A stretch of DNA of 44,828 nt from Candidatus Halocynthiibacter alkanivorans (GCF_003333265.1 NZ_QOLB01000056.1:1-44828), one strand, 5' to 3'; positions 34,301-43,632 are shown, counted from the stretch's first letter. Translations and numbers: made by a program. Notes: a model not told the origin generated them from the sequence alone.

Positions 34301-35060
34301 CCCAGAGCAGCAGGAAGCCGGCATTGTACCAGTCGGCACTCTCGGGAACGTCGGTCTGCTCGCCCCAGGTCTGGGGAGACGCCGGTGGCAGGTCGCAATA
34401 CCAGTCATAGAACGACATGCAGACCCCGCCCAGCAGGCTGAGGTAGCGCGACCCGGCGGCATAGCTGACCATCGACATTGCGGGAATGGGCGAGAAACCA
34501 AAGACCCGGTCGGGCCCGTATGTTTTGGCGGTATATGCGTTGGCGGCGGCGATGATTTCGGTGGATTCATCCCAGCTGGCGCGCACAAACCCGCCTTTGC
34601 CGCGGATCTCCACATAGGAGGCGCGCAGGATCGGATCCTGTTGCAGGCTGGTCCACGCTTCGATCGGCGTCATAGTCTTGCGCATCTTGCGCCAGGCCTT
34701 CAGCAACCGGCCACGGATCAACGGGTTTTTCACCCGGTTGGCGGAATAGAGATACCAGCTGTAGCTGGCGCCGCGGGCACAGCCACGTGGCTCATGGTTG
34801 GGCAGATCCGGACGCGTACGCGGGTAATCGGTCTGTTGTGTTTCCCAGGTGACGATGCCTGATTTGACGTAAATCTTCCAGCTGCAGGAACCGGTGCAGT
34901 TTACACCATGGGTCGAGCGCACAATCTTGTCGTGGCGCCAGCGGTTGCGGTAGGTATCTTCCCAGTCGCGGTTTTCACGGGTGACCTGTCCATGCCCGTC
35001 CGAGAACTGTTCCAGCTCTTTGGACTGCAGGAAATTCAATCTGTCCAGCAAGTGGCTCAT
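31323..35060 (-). CDS. narG: Respiratory nitrate reductase alpha subunit NarG
   Basis: This is the 1245-residue molybdopterin guanine dinucleotide catalytic subunit that reduces nitrate to nitrite on the cytoplasmic side. The N-terminal cluster motif HGVNCTGSCSWKIYVKSG (His plus Cys ligands of FS0) is present, as is the WGSNVPQTRTPDAHF segment with the aspartate that binds molybdenum. There is no twin-arginine signal, as expected for NarG. The start MSHLLDRLNFLQ, preceded by AAGGAG, is preferred to an ATG 33 bp upstream. It begins the narGHJI unit, which runs with overlapping starts and stops. Confidence 0.98.
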   Translation of the reverse strand: MSHLLDRLNFLQSKELEQFSDGHGQVTRENRDWEDTYRNRWRHDKIVRSTHGVNCTGSCSWKIYVKSGIVTWETQQTDYPRTRPDLPNHEPRGCARGASYSWYLYSANRVKNPLIRGRLLKAWRKMRKTMTPIEAWTSLQQDPILRASYVEIRGKGGFVRASWDESTEIIAAANAYTAKTYGPDRVFGFSPIPAMSMVSYAAGSRYLSLLGGVCMSFYDWYCDLPPASPQTWGEQTDVPESADWYNAGFLLLWGSNVPQTRTPDAHFYTEARYRGAKSAVICPDYSEAAKFGDIWLAPKQGTDSALAMAMGHVILREFHLDRQAEYFEDYCRKYSDMPMLVRLDEKDGKLVPGRFLRADEFSDDLGESNNPDWKVTAINSNTGDIVAPNGSVGFRWGEGGGWNLEERAGDDATSLQMTLIDEADRDEVVAVDFPYFGGQATEHFVKCEHPDVLTKNVPVKTLQLPEGEVRVATVFDLFCANYGLDRGLGGDWVTSDYDEDIPYSPAWAEKITGVKRDAIITVAREFALNAEKTKGKSMVILGAGLNHWYHMDMNYRGIINMLVMCGCIGQSGGGWSHYVGQEKLRPQTGWQPLAFALDWSKPPRHMNATSAWYAHTDQWRYETLRADEILSPTAPEGDWDASMIDFNIRAERMGWLPSAPQLKTNPFEVAKAAKAAGQDIPAYVAGQLKSGDLEMSCEDPDAPENWPRNLFIWRSNLLGSSGKGHEYFLKHLLGTDHGVLGRDLGEEGGTMPKEAKWHKDAPRGKLDLLVTIDFRMSTTCVYSDIVLPTASWYEKNDLNTSDMHPFIHPLQAAVDPAYESKSDWEIFKSIAKKFQEVAPEILGKETDIVALPILHDTPAEIAQDQVRDWKKGECDLIPGKTAPNFIEVERDYTALYDRFVALGPLLEKAGNGGKGIAWDTKHEVQLLRELNGTWDEGAAEGCAKIDTDIDATEVILMLAPETNGEVAVKAWNALSEITGREHAHLALSKADEKIRFRDIAAQPRKIISSPTWSGIESEEVCYNAGYTNVHELIPWRTLTGRQQLYQDHLWMRAFGEGFCVYRPPVDLKTITRDVNTDARDGNPHLVLNFITPHQKWGIHSTYSDNLLMLTLNRGGPVVWLSEIDAAKAGIVDNDWVEAYNVNGALTARAVVSQRMKEGTIFMYHAQEKIVNTPGSEKTGLRGGIHNSVTRTTLKPTHMIGGYAQLSYGFNYYGTVGSNRDEFVIVRKMRKVDWLDQPADTQETAE

Positions 35061-35121
35061 AGTGTTCGCTCCTTGAATGCGGTGGCGCGGCAAACGGTGT
35101 CGCCGCGCGAAACTTTTTTGA

Positions 35122-36516
35122 TCAGCACGGTACCGGTGCGTTCTTGCGGCTGTAGAAGATCCAGGTGATCAGCACGCAGAGCGCGTAGAACCCGGCAAAG
35201 GCCCACAGCGCCGCAGCTGGCCCGCCGGTCATTGCGATGGATGTGCCGTAAGATTTGGGGATGAAGAACGCGCCATAGGCCGCGATCGCACTGGTGAAAG
35301 CGATGATGGCGGCGCTTTCGCGCTCAACCTGCTTGCGCAGAGCATCACCCGCCAGCGCGGGCATCAGAACCGGCACCTGTTGCGCCATGATCGCAGGGAT
35401 CATCTGGAATGTAGACGCATTGCCAACCCCAGTGAGGAAGAACAGCGCCATAAAGCTGGCAAAGAAACCCCAGAAGTTGCCTTCACTGCCGCCCAGAGGC
35501 AGGAACTGCAGCACGCCGATGACAGCAAAGATCATGCCGATAAAAGTCCAGAAGGTGACCCGGCCGCCGCCCCATTTGTCAGAAATCCAGCCGGTGCCGG
35601 CGCGGCTCAGTGCGCCGACAAGAGGACCAAGAAAGGCGTAGGACAGCACGTTCACTTCGGGGAACTGAATTTTCATCAACAGTGGGAAACCAGCGGCATA
35701 GCCAATGAAGCTGCCAAAGGTGCCGGTGTAAAGAATGCACATGATCCAGTTGTGTTTGCGGCTGAAAATGATCGCCTGGTCGCGGAACGACGCCTTGGCA
35801 TCCGCAATGTCATTCATGCCAAACCAGGCGGCAAGCGCACTGATGATCAGGAAAGGCACCCAGATAAATCCGGCGTTCTGAATAAAGAGCTGGCCGCCAT
35901 CACTCAACTGCTGAGGTTCGCCGCCAAGCGCACCAAACACGCCCATGGTGATTACAATCGGGACCAGGAACTGCATCACCGATACGCCCAGATTGCCAAG
36001 TCCGGCATTCATCGCCAACGCATTGCCTTTGCTCGCTTTGGGGTAGAAATAGGCGATATTGGCCATGGAACTGGCAAAGTTACCGCCGCCAAACCCGCAC
36101 ATCAGGGCCAGGACCAGGAATGTGGTGTATGATGTGTCCGGATCCTGCACCGCAAAGCCAATACCAAGCGCTGGCAAAAGCAAAGACGCGGTCGCAAGCG
36201 CGGTCCATTTGCGCCCGCCAAAGACCGGCACCATGAAGCTGTAGAAAATGCGCAGCGTCGCGCCCGAAAGGCCTGGCAGTGACGCCAGCCAGAAGCGCTC
36301 GGCGACGGTGAAATCAAAGCCGATGGCTGGCAGCTTGGCGACCACTACCGACCACACCATCCAGACCGAAAAGGCCAGCAACAGGTTGGGGATCGAGATC
36401 CAGAGATTGCGCCGGGCAATGGCTTTGCCTTTGCTGTCCCAGAACGCCGGGTCTTCGGGCCGCCAGCCTGTTAATACGTGGCCGGACTGACCATTGTTCA
36501 TATCAGTGATCGCCAT
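35122..36516 (-). CDS. narK: Nitrate/nitrite MFS transporter NarK2-type
   Basis: This 464-residue major facilitator protein has twelve hydrophobic segments. GLSGATLRIFYSFMVPVFGGRKWT (conserved Arg) and CGFGGGNFASSMANIAYFYPKASKGNALAMNAGLGNLGVS, the nitrate signature, are clear, as is the second repeat LTGVGNASTFQMIPAIM. This is the NarK2 branch, generally nitrate/nitrite exchange. AAGGAGG precedes the ATG. It lies 61 bp upstream of narG, with the narK1 gene ahead of it; in Paracoccus the two are fused into one protein, here they are separate. Confidence 0.95.
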   Translation of the reverse strand: MAITDMNNGQSGHVLTGWRPEDPAFWDSKGKAIARRNLWISIPNLLLAFSVWMVWSVVVAKLPAIGFDFTVAERFWLASLPGLSGATLRIFYSFMVPVFGGRKWTALATASLLLPALGIGFAVQDPDTSYTTFLVLALMCGFGGGNFASSMANIAYFYPKASKGNALAMNAGLGNLGVSVMQFLVPIVITMGVFGALGGEPQQLSDGGQLFIQNAGFIWVPFLIISALAAWFGMNDIADAKASFRDQAIIFSRKHNWIMCILYTGTFGSFIGYAAGFPLLMKIQFPEVNVLSYAFLGPLVGALSRAGTGWISDKWGGGRVTFWTFIGMIFAVIGVLQFLPLGGSEGNFWGFFASFMALFFLTGVGNASTFQMIPAIMAQQVPVLMPALAGDALRKQVERESAAIIAFTSAIAAYGAFFIPKSYGTSIAMTGGPAAALWAFAGFYALCVLITWIFYSRKNAPVPC

Positions 36517-36560
36517 GGGATCCTCCTTTTGGACGGATTTGCTATCAAAGTGTTTCGGGG

Positions 36561-36585
36561 GCCGGCCCGTCTGCGACGGGCCGGC
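36561..36585 (-). terminator. Intercistronic hairpin between narK1 and narK2
   Basis: GCCGGCCCGTC (36561-36571) pairs perfectly with GACGGGCCGGC (36575-36585) around a three-base loop, between the two transporter genes. It is a very stable 11-bp stem without a T-run, so it is probably an attenuator or mRNA-processing element. Confidence 0.65.
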
Positions 36586-36597
36586 AGAAGGACGGAT

Positions 36598-37959
36598 TTA
36601 TTGCGCCGGCTGGGAGGTGGCCCGGGCCGGTGACGTTTCAGGTGTTGGTTTGCCAAGCGGTGCATCCGGCACATCTGAGAGATACTTTTCGTCGATCAGT
36701 GCAGGGTGACGTGCGCGCTCCATCCGGCGGATTGCGAGATGCATCCAGATCGTGGAGACCGCGACCAGCACGAACAAAAGCATGAACGGTGCGGTCCAGA
36801 CGCCGGTGTAATCCAGCAGCATGCCAAAGGAGATCGGCAGGAAGAAACCACCCAGCCCCCCGATCATGCCCACCAGACCGCCGACTGAGCCGACGTGATG
36901 CGGGTAGTAGACTGGTATGTGTTTGTAGACCGCAGCTTTGCCCAGGCTCATGACAAAGCCCAGAACAACTGTCAGGCTGACAAAAGCACCAACCGAGAGA
37001 CCGAAATTAAAGGTAATCGGGCCTTTGATGCCGGCGACCGAATAACTGGTTTGCGGATAGCTCATCAGGAACAGGATCACGAGCGAGATGACGAAGGTCA
37101 GATACATGACCCGGCGCGCGCCCATCCGGTCCGACATCCAGCCACCAAGGGCACGAAACACCGAGCCCGGCAGGGAATAGAGCCCGGCAAAAACGCCGGC
37201 TGTGGTCAGCTCCAGCCCGTAAGCACCGACATAGTAGCGCGGCAGGAAAGAGGCCAGGGCGACAAAGGCGCCAAAAACAAAGAAGTAATAGGTCGCAAAG
37301 CGCCAGACCCGAAGATCCTTCAAGGGCTCAAGCTGTTGTTTGGCCGAGACCGGACGCGCGCCGGAGCGTTTGCGTGCCACATGCACCGGGTCAGTCTTCG
37401 CAAAGACATAAAACAGCACTGCAGTGACTGCCAGCACGATTGCATAGATTCGCGCGGTGCCTTCCCAACCCACAGCAACCACCAGAAACGGCGCTGCAAA
37501 GTTGGTAACCGCGGCGCCCACGTTGCCAGCGCCAAAAATGCCGAGAGCAGTGCCCTGGTGTTCTTTTTCAAACCAGCGGGACGTATAGGACACGCCGACG
37601 ATGAAAGAACCACCGGCCAGCCCGAGCCCGAGCGCCGCCAGCAAGAACACCTCATAAGTCTGAACCGAAGTCAGCAGCCAGACCGCCACGGAGGTGATCA
37701 GCATCTGCAGCGGGAAGATGATGCGACCGCCGAACTGTTCAGTCCAGACGCCCAGAAAAATCCGGCTGATTGATCCCGTCAACACAGGTGTCGCGACAAG
37801 CAGCCCGAACTGGGTGTCAGAAAGCCCCAGCTCGCCTTTGATTTTAACGCCAATGATTGAGAAGATCGTCCAGACCGCGAAACAGACGGTAAAGGCAAAA
37901 GTGCTCAGCCCGAGCGCACGATACTGGTCTGTTTTGCCGACCCCATCGAGCGTATTCAT
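36598..37959 (-). CDS. narK: Nitrate MFS transporter NarK1-type
   Basis: This 453-residue major facilitator protein begins MNTLDGVGKTDQYRALGLST, with twelve hydrophobic segments, GSISRIFLGVWTEQFGGR (Arg in helix 2) and GLAGGSFIVGVSYTSRWFEKEHQGTALGIFGAGNVGAAV, the nitrate signature. It resembles the NarK1 half of the fused Paracoccus transporter, usually thought to be nitrate/proton symport. GGAGG seven bases before ATG 37959 supports this start. It is the first gene of the nar operon, downstream of an Fnr-type box. Confidence 0.93.
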   Translation of the reverse strand: MNTLDGVGKTDQYRALGLSTFAFTVCFAVWTIFSIIGVKIKGELGLSDTQFGLLVATPVLTGSISRIFLGVWTEQFGGRIIFPLQMLITSVAVWLLTSVQTYEVFLLAALGLGLAGGSFIVGVSYTSRWFEKEHQGTALGIFGAGNVGAAVTNFAAPFLVVAVGWEGTARIYAIVLAVTAVLFYVFAKTDPVHVARKRSGARPVSAKQQLEPLKDLRVWRFATYYFFVFGAFVALASFLPRYYVGAYGLELTTAGVFAGLYSLPGSVFRALGGWMSDRMGARRVMYLTFVISLVILFLMSYPQTSYSVAGIKGPITFNFGLSVGAFVSLTVVLGFVMSLGKAAVYKHIPVYYPHHVGSVGGLVGMIGGLGGFFLPISFGMLLDYTGVWTAPFMLLFVLVAVSTIWMHLAIRRMERARHPALIDEKYLSDVPDAPLGKPTPETSPARATSQPAQ

Positions 37960-38040
37960 GTAGTGCGCCTCCAAATCAAGTGCCCCATCGGGCAGTTATT
38001 GAACTCGGGGACAAAGTGCATAAATCAGCGACCTTGCGGT

Positions 38041-38054
38041 ATGATCGAGATCAA
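38041..38054 (-). promoter_or_regulatory. Fnr/Nnr-type box upstream of narK1
   Basis: ATGAT-CGAG-ATCAA differs in one base from TTGAT-N4-ATCAA. Its centre is 88 bp from the narK1 ATG. If it activates at -41.5, transcription would start about 47 bp before the ATG. This fits control of narK1K2GHJI by the adjacent NarR-like protein or by FnrL. Confidence 0.65.
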
Positions 38055-38176
38055 AGAAGGCAAATTTTCCAGTTAAATTAATGTGTTATTGAAAAATGTC
38101 CGATCGACACGCCATAACATTCCAGTCTATGGAGCGCTTTATTCCGCGCGCGCCTTGACCAGGTCTCACCGCCTGC

Positions 38177-38190
38177 TTGATAAACATCAA
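38177..38190 (+). promoter_or_regulatory. Perfect Fnr/Nnr-type box upstream of narR-like gene
   Basis: TTGAT-AAAC-ATCAA is a perfect inverted repeat of the Fnr/Nnr consensus. It ends only 24 bp before the GTG start of the regulator gene. At that distance it cannot be a class II activating site for that start, so autorepression or a role in the opposite direction is more likely. Confidence 0.7.
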
Positions 38191-38214
38191 GAATTTCAAC
38201 CAGGCAGGTGAGTC

Positions 38215-38913
38215 GTGCGGCAATCAGATATTTCAAAAGTGCGGTCCCTCGATCTTTTCCGGGACATGTCAGACGAGAGTTTTGAGATCCTGATCCACGG
38301 TGCGTTCCTGATGAGCTTTCCCGCCGGCAGCGATCTGATCACCGAAGGCGAGAATTCCGATTTTCTGCACATCCTGATTGAGGGGAGTGTTGAACTTTTT
38401 GCCGGCTGGAGCGGGCATGAAACCGTGATGGTGACGCTGCAGCCCGTTGCCACTTTTATCCTTGCAGCAACCATCCGGGACGCGCCCTATCTGATGTCGG
38501 CAAGAACGGTGTCAAAAAGCAGTGTTGTCCTGCTTCCCTCCTCAAACGTACGCGACGTGTTAAAACAGGACGGTACTTTTTCGAATGTGCTGCTTCAGGA
38601 GATGGCGCAGTGTTACCGGGCAGTGATCAAGAATACCAAGAACCTCAAGCTACGCAGTTCCGTCGAACGTCTGGCGAACTACCTGCTGCGCTGTCACCGG
38701 CGCGCGGGAAACACGCCTGAATTTGATCTGCTGGTTGAAAAGAAAAAGCTGGCCTCAACAATGGGCATGACACCGGAAAACCTGTCACGGGCGATTAAGG
38801 CGCTGAAAGCGCATGGGGTGGAGATCAGTGGCTCGAAAGTGCACCTCACAGATGTCGCCGCTCTGGAACGCTTCGCCGACCCGACCCCGCTTATTGACCA
38901 GGCCGACTACTGA
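38215..38913 (+). CDS. narR: Crp/Fnr-family regulator, NarR-like
   Basis: This 232-residue regulator has a cyclic-nucleotide-binding-type beta barrel (about 15-125), a dimerisation helix and a helix-turn-helix. The recognition helix reads TPENLSRAIKAL, the E-x-x-S-R pattern that reads TTGAT half-sites. There is no N-terminal cysteine cluster, so it is not an oxygen-sensing Fnr. Position beside narK and lack of cysteines match NarR of Paracoccus, which activates nar genes in response to nitrate or nitrite. The start codon is GTG. The name is by analogy; Dnr/NnrR-type is the alternative. Confidence 0.8.
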   Translation: MRQSDISKVRSLDLFRDMSDESFEILIHGAFLMSFPAGSDLITEGENSDFLHILIEGSVELFAGWSGHETVMVTLQPVATFILAATIRDAPYLMSARTVSKSSVVLLPSSNVRDVLKQDGTFSNVLLQEMAQCYRAVIKNTKNLKLRSSVERLANYLLRCHRRAGNTPEFDLLVEKKKLASTMGMTPENLSRAIKALKAHGVEISGSKVHLTDVAALERFADPTPLIDQADY

Positions 38914-39974
38914 CAGGTGAATTCTGGAAGCCGCTCTGAACCGTGCCCCGGAAGAGCCGGAACAGGGCATACCGCCCCGGTTGCCTGAAAACCTGCATGT
39001 CAGCCTGTCGCTTTTTTACGGGCACGGCAGGCGCTCCTATTTCGGGTTACGTAACATCGCGTTTTACTCAACCGCACAGCGCTGCCAGTTCCCCTGGTGA
39101 TTTCAGGCAGGATGAGTTCCAAATATTGTGTGAAAATAACGCGCCCCTTTTTCCTTAAGGACTGGGAACTCCCATCCAGAAACGCACCGGCATCGTCCAT
39201 TTCATCCAATGCCCGAACCTGATTCCGGCTCCCTTCCGAACGGCTTAGCGGCATAAATTTCTGTGTCAGGTTGTGGAAATTCCCGTTGAGAGCAGCATCT
39301 GAAAACGGTTTTTCTGCGCTGCCCAATACAACAGATGGCTTTGAAAACATCTTGTTCCAATTTTCAGCCTCAGCTCAATCCGGGCCCACCGTTCCGCCAG
39401 GAATATTTCACGGCATTCAGGGTCTTTCACCAGGTCGATCACGTGCGAAGACAATAAGATAGTGGCATCTGCAAGCCCGTGAGGGCCGACTTTCTTAGCT
39501 GCCATAGAAAACGGCTGGTTGTACTAGACTTCCTCCGTGTTTTTTGACGCCCTGGCGCACTGCCGCCAGTTTTCATGGAATGTATGATTCCTGATCGCAG
39601 TAAAATTGCATCAAACGGCCTGTCGGCCTTCAACCGGAATTAAGCTTCAGCAGACGGCTGGGCCCAGCACTGTTATGTCGATCCTGACGTTCAGACCGGC
39701 TTGTTTCCATGACGTGGCATCGCCGGCAACATGTTCGATCCCGCCTCCCCTTGCGCGGACAGGCAGTCCTGCCGCACCGACGGATCCCAGAGTGGACAGG
39801 TAGCGCGTGCTGCAAGATTGAAATTCGAAAGTGCATGTACGCGGCCAAGGTCGTCAGAATTGCAGTTTGCTGGTTTGCACGCCTTTTCTGTTCGCCAGTG
39901 GCAGCGCCAGACCCTGGCGAAACTGCGGGCACCGCCACCATTACCACGCTATCGCTGCCCTGAGCACGGCGCCC
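38914..39974. other. Gene-poor kilobase between narR-like gene and thrC
   Basis: No intact gene is seen in this 1.06-kb stretch. The minus strand holds a possible broken gene (listed separately). Plus-strand frames at 39709-39963 and neighbours overlap each other and look like chance. No tRNA, strong hairpin or repeat was noticed. Confidence 0.4.
39150..39505 (-). pseudogene. Possible broken gene of unknown family
   Basis: On the minus strand the frame starting at 39505 reads MAAKKVGPHGLADATILLSS and then HVIDLVKDPECREIFLAERWARI before degenerating. The next frame continues from about 39373 as AEAENWNKMFSKPSVVLGSA, then NGNFHNLTQKFMPLSRSEGS. A one-base deletion near 39371-39376 would explain the switch. 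The joined protein is plausible, but I do not recognise it, it has no ribosome-binding site, and its end decays after about 39150. Confidence 0.3.
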
Positions 39975-41363
39975 TTATGATTTTTGCGACATGATCCAGG
40001 TTTCGACTGCGGCCTGCTCGTTCTCCAAAACCGTAAATTCCTCGGCATCGTCCATCAGGCGGCCCGTCCACACGGGCAGCGCCGGGTGAACGCCAGTGGC
40101 TTTTTCAACCGTTGCAGGAAATTTGGCCGGATCTGCCGTGGACAGCGTGATCATCGGAGCCTGGTCAGAGCAATGTTGGCGCGCAACATGCAATGCAACC
40201 GCCGTGTGCGGATCAAGAAGATAGGCGCAGTCGCTGTGCATGGATTTCATCATCGCGATGGTTTCAGCTTCTGTTGCTGTACCAACATCAAATCCGGACG
40301 TAACCGAGGACCGGATATTTTCAGGCAGATCATAGGCCCCGGACTGGCGCAACTGATCCATCATAGCCTTTACCGCCTGTGTGTCCCGCCCGGATGCTTC
40401 AAATAACAACCTCTCGAAATTCGACGAAATCTGTATATCCATCGACGGCGTGATGGTCGGCGTGACCTCTTGCATTTCATACCGGCCAGCGCTGAGCGCG
40501 CGGTTCAGAATGTCATTCTCATTTGTTGCAATGACAAGCCGTTCGATCGGCAAGCCCATCTGACGCGCCACATGCCCGGCATAGACATCGCCAAAGTTAC
40601 CAGTAGGGACGGTAAATGAAACCGCACGATCCGGCGCTCCCAAACTTGCGGCGGCGGTGAAATAATACACCGTCTGCGCCATGATCCGGCCCCAGTTTAT
40701 CGAATTCACTGCGGACAGACGCACCTTGTCGCGAAACCCATGGTTGGCAAACATGGCTTTCACCATGTTCTGGCAATCGTCAAAGCTGCCTTCAATCGCA
40801 ATGGCATAAGTATTGTCAGCGCGCAGCGTGGTCATCTGGCGCTGCTGAACGGGTGAGACCCGGCCACGCGGAAACATAAAGAATATGTCGATATTACTGC
40901 GCCCGGAAAAAGCCGTCAGAGCCGCGCCGCCGGTGTCCCCCGACGTCGCGCCGACAATCGTCAGAGTCTCGTTGTTTTCCTGCAAAACGTAATCCATCAG
41001 CCGGGCCAGGATTTGCATCGCCACATCTTTGAACGCCATGGTGGGGCCGTGAAACAGCTCCAGCAGCCATTCATTGGCCCCGGTCTGGACCAGAGGCGTC
41101 ACCGCAGGGTGGTGAAACGTGTCATAGGCGTCCTCAATCATCGCCTTCAGCGCCGCATCAGGGATTTCACCGTCCACAAAGCGGCGCATGACCTCAAAAG
41201 CGACATGGCTATAAGGTTTGCCGCGGAAAGACGCGATATCGCTGGCTGAAAATTCGGGCCAGGTTTGCGGCACATAGAGGCCACCATCCGCGGCAAGACC
41301 AACCAGAAGCGCCTGTTTGAATGTCAGCTCCGGTGCCGCGCCGCGCGTGCTTATATATTTCAT
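39975..41363 (-). CDS. thrC: Threonine synthase
   Basis: This 462-residue PLP enzyme converts O-phosphohomoserine to threonine. It begins [20 protein letters not shown] with [15 protein letters not shown], the ThrC N-terminal signature. The PLP lysine lies in [13 protein letters not shown] (about residue 113), and the phosphate loop is [33 protein letters not shown] also fits. Its ATG overlaps the tdh stop by four bases, so it is translated as the third gene of a threonine degradation operon, an odd place for a biosynthetic enzyme. A second copy elsewhere would not be surprising. Confidence 0.93.
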   Translation of the reverse strand: MKYISTRGAAPELTFKQALLVGLAADGGLYVPQTWPEFSASDIASFRGKPYSHVAFEVMRRFVDGEIPDAALKAMIEDAYDTFHHPAVTPLVQTGANEWLLELFHGPTMAFKDVAMQILARLMDYVLQENNETLTIVGATSGDTGGAALTAFSGRSNIDIFFMFPRGRVSPVQQRQMTTLRADNTYAIAIEGSFDDCQNMVKAMFANHGFRDKVRLSAVNSINWGRIMAQTVYYFTAAASLGAPDRAVSFTVPTGNFGDVYAGHVARQMGLPIERLVIATNENDILNRALSAGRYEMQEVTPTITPSMDIQISSNFERLLFEASGRDTQAVKAMMDQLRQSGAYDLPENIRSSVTSGFDVGTATEAETIAMMKSMHSDCAYLLDPHTAVALHVARQHCSDQAPMITLSTADPAKFPATVEKATGVHPALPVWTGRLMDDAEEFTVLENEQAAVETWIMSQKS

Positions 41364-42427
41364 TGTGCCGCCCCTGTATTGCCGGTCCAGTCCAGCACGA
41401 CTTTGCCGCTGGACCCGGATTTCATTGCTGCGAACCCGGTTTCAAACTCATCAACGCTGAAGCGGTGCGTAATGACGGCGCTGACGTCCAGACCGTTTTG
41501 CAGCATGGCCAGCATTTTATACCAGGTCTCGAATATCTCGCGGCCATAGACCCCTTTGATGGTGATCGATTTAAGCACAATTTTCGACCAGTCCACCGCT
41601 GATTTTCCCGGCGGTATGCCCAGCATTGCGATTTGCCCGCCCATCACCATAGCGTCAATCATCTGGTCCAGCGCCAACTGCGATCCGCTCATTTCCAGAC
41701 CGATATCAAACCCTTCAACCAGCCCCAGACTGGTCGAGACCTGTTTCAGGTCGGTGGTGGCAACGTTGACGGCCGTGACATCGGCGACGCGTTTCGCCAG
41801 ATCCAGCCGCTCCTGATTGATGTCGGTGATCACCACATGGCGCGCGCCGATATGCTTGGCGACGGCGGCCGCCATAATTCCGATCGGCCCGGCGCCGGTG
41901 ATCAGCACATCCTCGCCAATCAGATCGAAGGAAAGCGCAGTATGAACCGCGTTGCCCAGCGGGTCCAGAATGGCGCCAATATCGTCGCTGATGTCATCGG
42001 GCAACGGCACCACATTGAAGGCAGGCAGGCGCAGAAATTCGGCAAAGGCACCCGGTTCATTGACCCCTATGCCACGGGTCTCGGGATCCAGGTGAAACCG
42101 CCCGGCACGGCTGGCACGGCTTTTCATGCCGATCAGATGCCCCTCACCTGACACCCGCTGCCCAATGAACAGGTCGGTGACATTTTTACCCATCTCAACA
42201 ATCTCGCCGGCAAATTCATGACCGGTGATCAATGGCACAGGCACGGTTTTGCGCGACCATTCATCCCAGTTCCAGATGTGGATATCGGTGCCACAAATAC
42301 CGGTTTTGTTGATCTTGATCAGAACATCATCAGCGCCAATTTCTGGCACCGGCTCGCGTTGCATCCACAGGCCTTCTTCGGCTTTCGCCTTAACCAGCGC
42401 TTTCATTCCGTTCGGCTTGTCACTCAT
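41360..42427 (-). CDS. tdh: L-threonine 3-dehydrogenase, zinc type
   Basis: This 355-residue medium-chain dehydrogenase oxidises threonine to 2-amino-3-ketobutyrate with NAD. The catalytic zinc site is present ([31 protein letters not shown]). The NAD motif [27 protein letters not shown] and [14 protein letters not shown]-type ending are Tdh-specific. The four cysteines that bind structural zinc in E. coli Tdh are all absent here: the region reads [20 protein letters not shown]. It overlaps both kbl and thrC by ATGA. Confidence 0.94.
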   Translation of the reverse strand: MSDKPNGMKALVKAKAEEGLWMQREPVPEIGADDVLIKINKTGICGTDIHIWNWDEWSRKTVPVPLITGHEFAGEIVEMGKNVTDLFIGQRVSGEGHLIGMKSRASRAGRFHLDPETRGIGVNEPGAFAEFLRLPAFNVVPLPDDISDDIGAILDPLGNAVHTALSFDLIGEDVLITGAGPIGIMAAAVAKHIGARHVVITDINQERLDLAKRVADVTAVNVATTDLKQVSTSLGLVEGFDIGLEMSGSQLALDQMIDAMVMGGQIAMLGIPPGKSAVDWSKIVLKSITIKGVYGREIFETWYKMLAMLQNGLDVSAVITHRFSVDEFETGFAAMKSGSSGKVVLDWTGNTGAAQ

Positions 42428-43632
42428 TTGATTGCCCCCACGGATTTGCCCGCTTTTTCAAACGCCGCCAGCGAAAATTCAAGATCGTCGCGGGTCAGGG
42501 CAGCGTTCATCTGAGTGCGGATACGCGCCGCCCCCTTTGGCACCACCGGAAAGAAAAACCCGGCCACGAACACGCCTTCCTCAAACAGCTGCGACGCCAT
42601 GTCCTGCGCCAGCGTGGCCTCGCCCAGCATGACCGGCACAATCGGATGTTCGCCGGGAAGAAGGTCAAACCCCAGCCTTTCCAGCCCGGCGCGCCAGAAC
42701 ACCGTGTTTTCAAACAGTCTGGCGCGCAGATCGTCACTGTTTTCAACAAGATCAATGGCCTCAAGACCGGCCGCCACGATCGCCGGCGGCAGAGAGTTCG
42801 AGAACAGGTAGGGGCGCGCCCGCTGCCGCAACAGATCAATCACGGTCTGGGGACCAGCAATATAACCGCCGATGGAACCGCCAAGCGCCTTGCCAAGTGT
42901 TCCGGTGAGAATATCCACCCCGTCCGCCACGTCAAAATGCGCTGGCGTGCCACGCCCGCCTGGCCCCATGAACCCCGTCGCATGGCAATCATCGACCATC
43001 ACCATGGCCTGGTATTTTTGCGCCAATGCGGTGATTTCCGGCAGTTTTGCCAGATGCCCGTCCATCGAAAACACACCATCCGTGGCGATCATGATAAAGC
43101 GCGCGCCGCCGTTACGGGCGTCGACCAGCTGCGCTTCAAGATCCGTCATATTGGAATTTGCGTAACGATAGCGCCGGGCCTTGCACAGCCGGATGCCGTC
43201 GATGATCGAAGCATGGTTCAGCGCATCGGAGATGATCGCGTCCTCTGCCGTCAACAGCGGTTCAAACAGACCGCCATTGGCGTCAAAACACGCGGCAAAC
43301 AGGATGGCGTCGTCTTTTGCCAGAAATCCGGCCAGACGCTGTTCCAGCACACGGTGCTGATCCTGGGTACCGCAAATGAAGCGTACACTGGCCATCCCAA
43401 AGCCATGGGTGTCAAAGGACTCTTTAGCCGCACCAATCAGACGCGGATGATCGGCCAGGCCAAGGTAGTTATTGGCGCAAAGGTTCACTACACGTGTGTG
43501 GCGTTTGCCCTGGTGCTGCACATCAATCCGGCCGCCCTGCGCCGAGACAATCTGGCGTTCTGTCTTATACAGACCCGCCGATTTGATCTCCGACAGGGTC
43601 GCGCTGATATGGTCGAGAAAGGCGTTTTCCAT
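42424..43632 (-). CDS. kbl: Glycine C-acetyltransferase (2-amino-3-ketobutyrate CoA ligase)
   Basis: This 402-residue PLP enzyme cleaves 2-amino-3-ketobutyrate with CoA to glycine and acetyl-CoA. It is of the alpha-oxoamine synthase type, with [55 protein letters not shown] and the lysine segment [19 protein letters not shown]. The ATG at 43632 has AAGGAG upstream and is preferred to 43674. It is the first gene of the kbl-tdh-thrC operon. Confidence 0.96.
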   Translation of the reverse strand: MENAFLDHISATLSEIKSAGLYKTERQIVSAQGGRIDVQHQGKRHTRVVNLCANNYLGLADHPRLIGAAKESFDTHGFGMASVRFICGTQDQHRVLEQRLAGFLAKDDAILFAACFDANGGLFEPLLTAEDAIISDALNHASIIDGIRLCKARRYRYANSNMTDLEAQLVDARNGGARFIMIATDGVFSMDGHLAKLPEITALAQKYQAMVMVDDCHATGFMGPGGRGTPAHFDVADGVDILTGTLGKALGGSIGGYIAGPQTVIDLLRQRARPYLFSNSLPPAIVAAGLEAIDLVENSDDLRARLFENTVFWRAGLERLGFDLLPGEHPIVPVMLGEATLAQDMASQLFEEGVFVAGFFFPVVPKGAARIRTQMNAALTRDDLEFSLAAFEKAGKSVGAIK

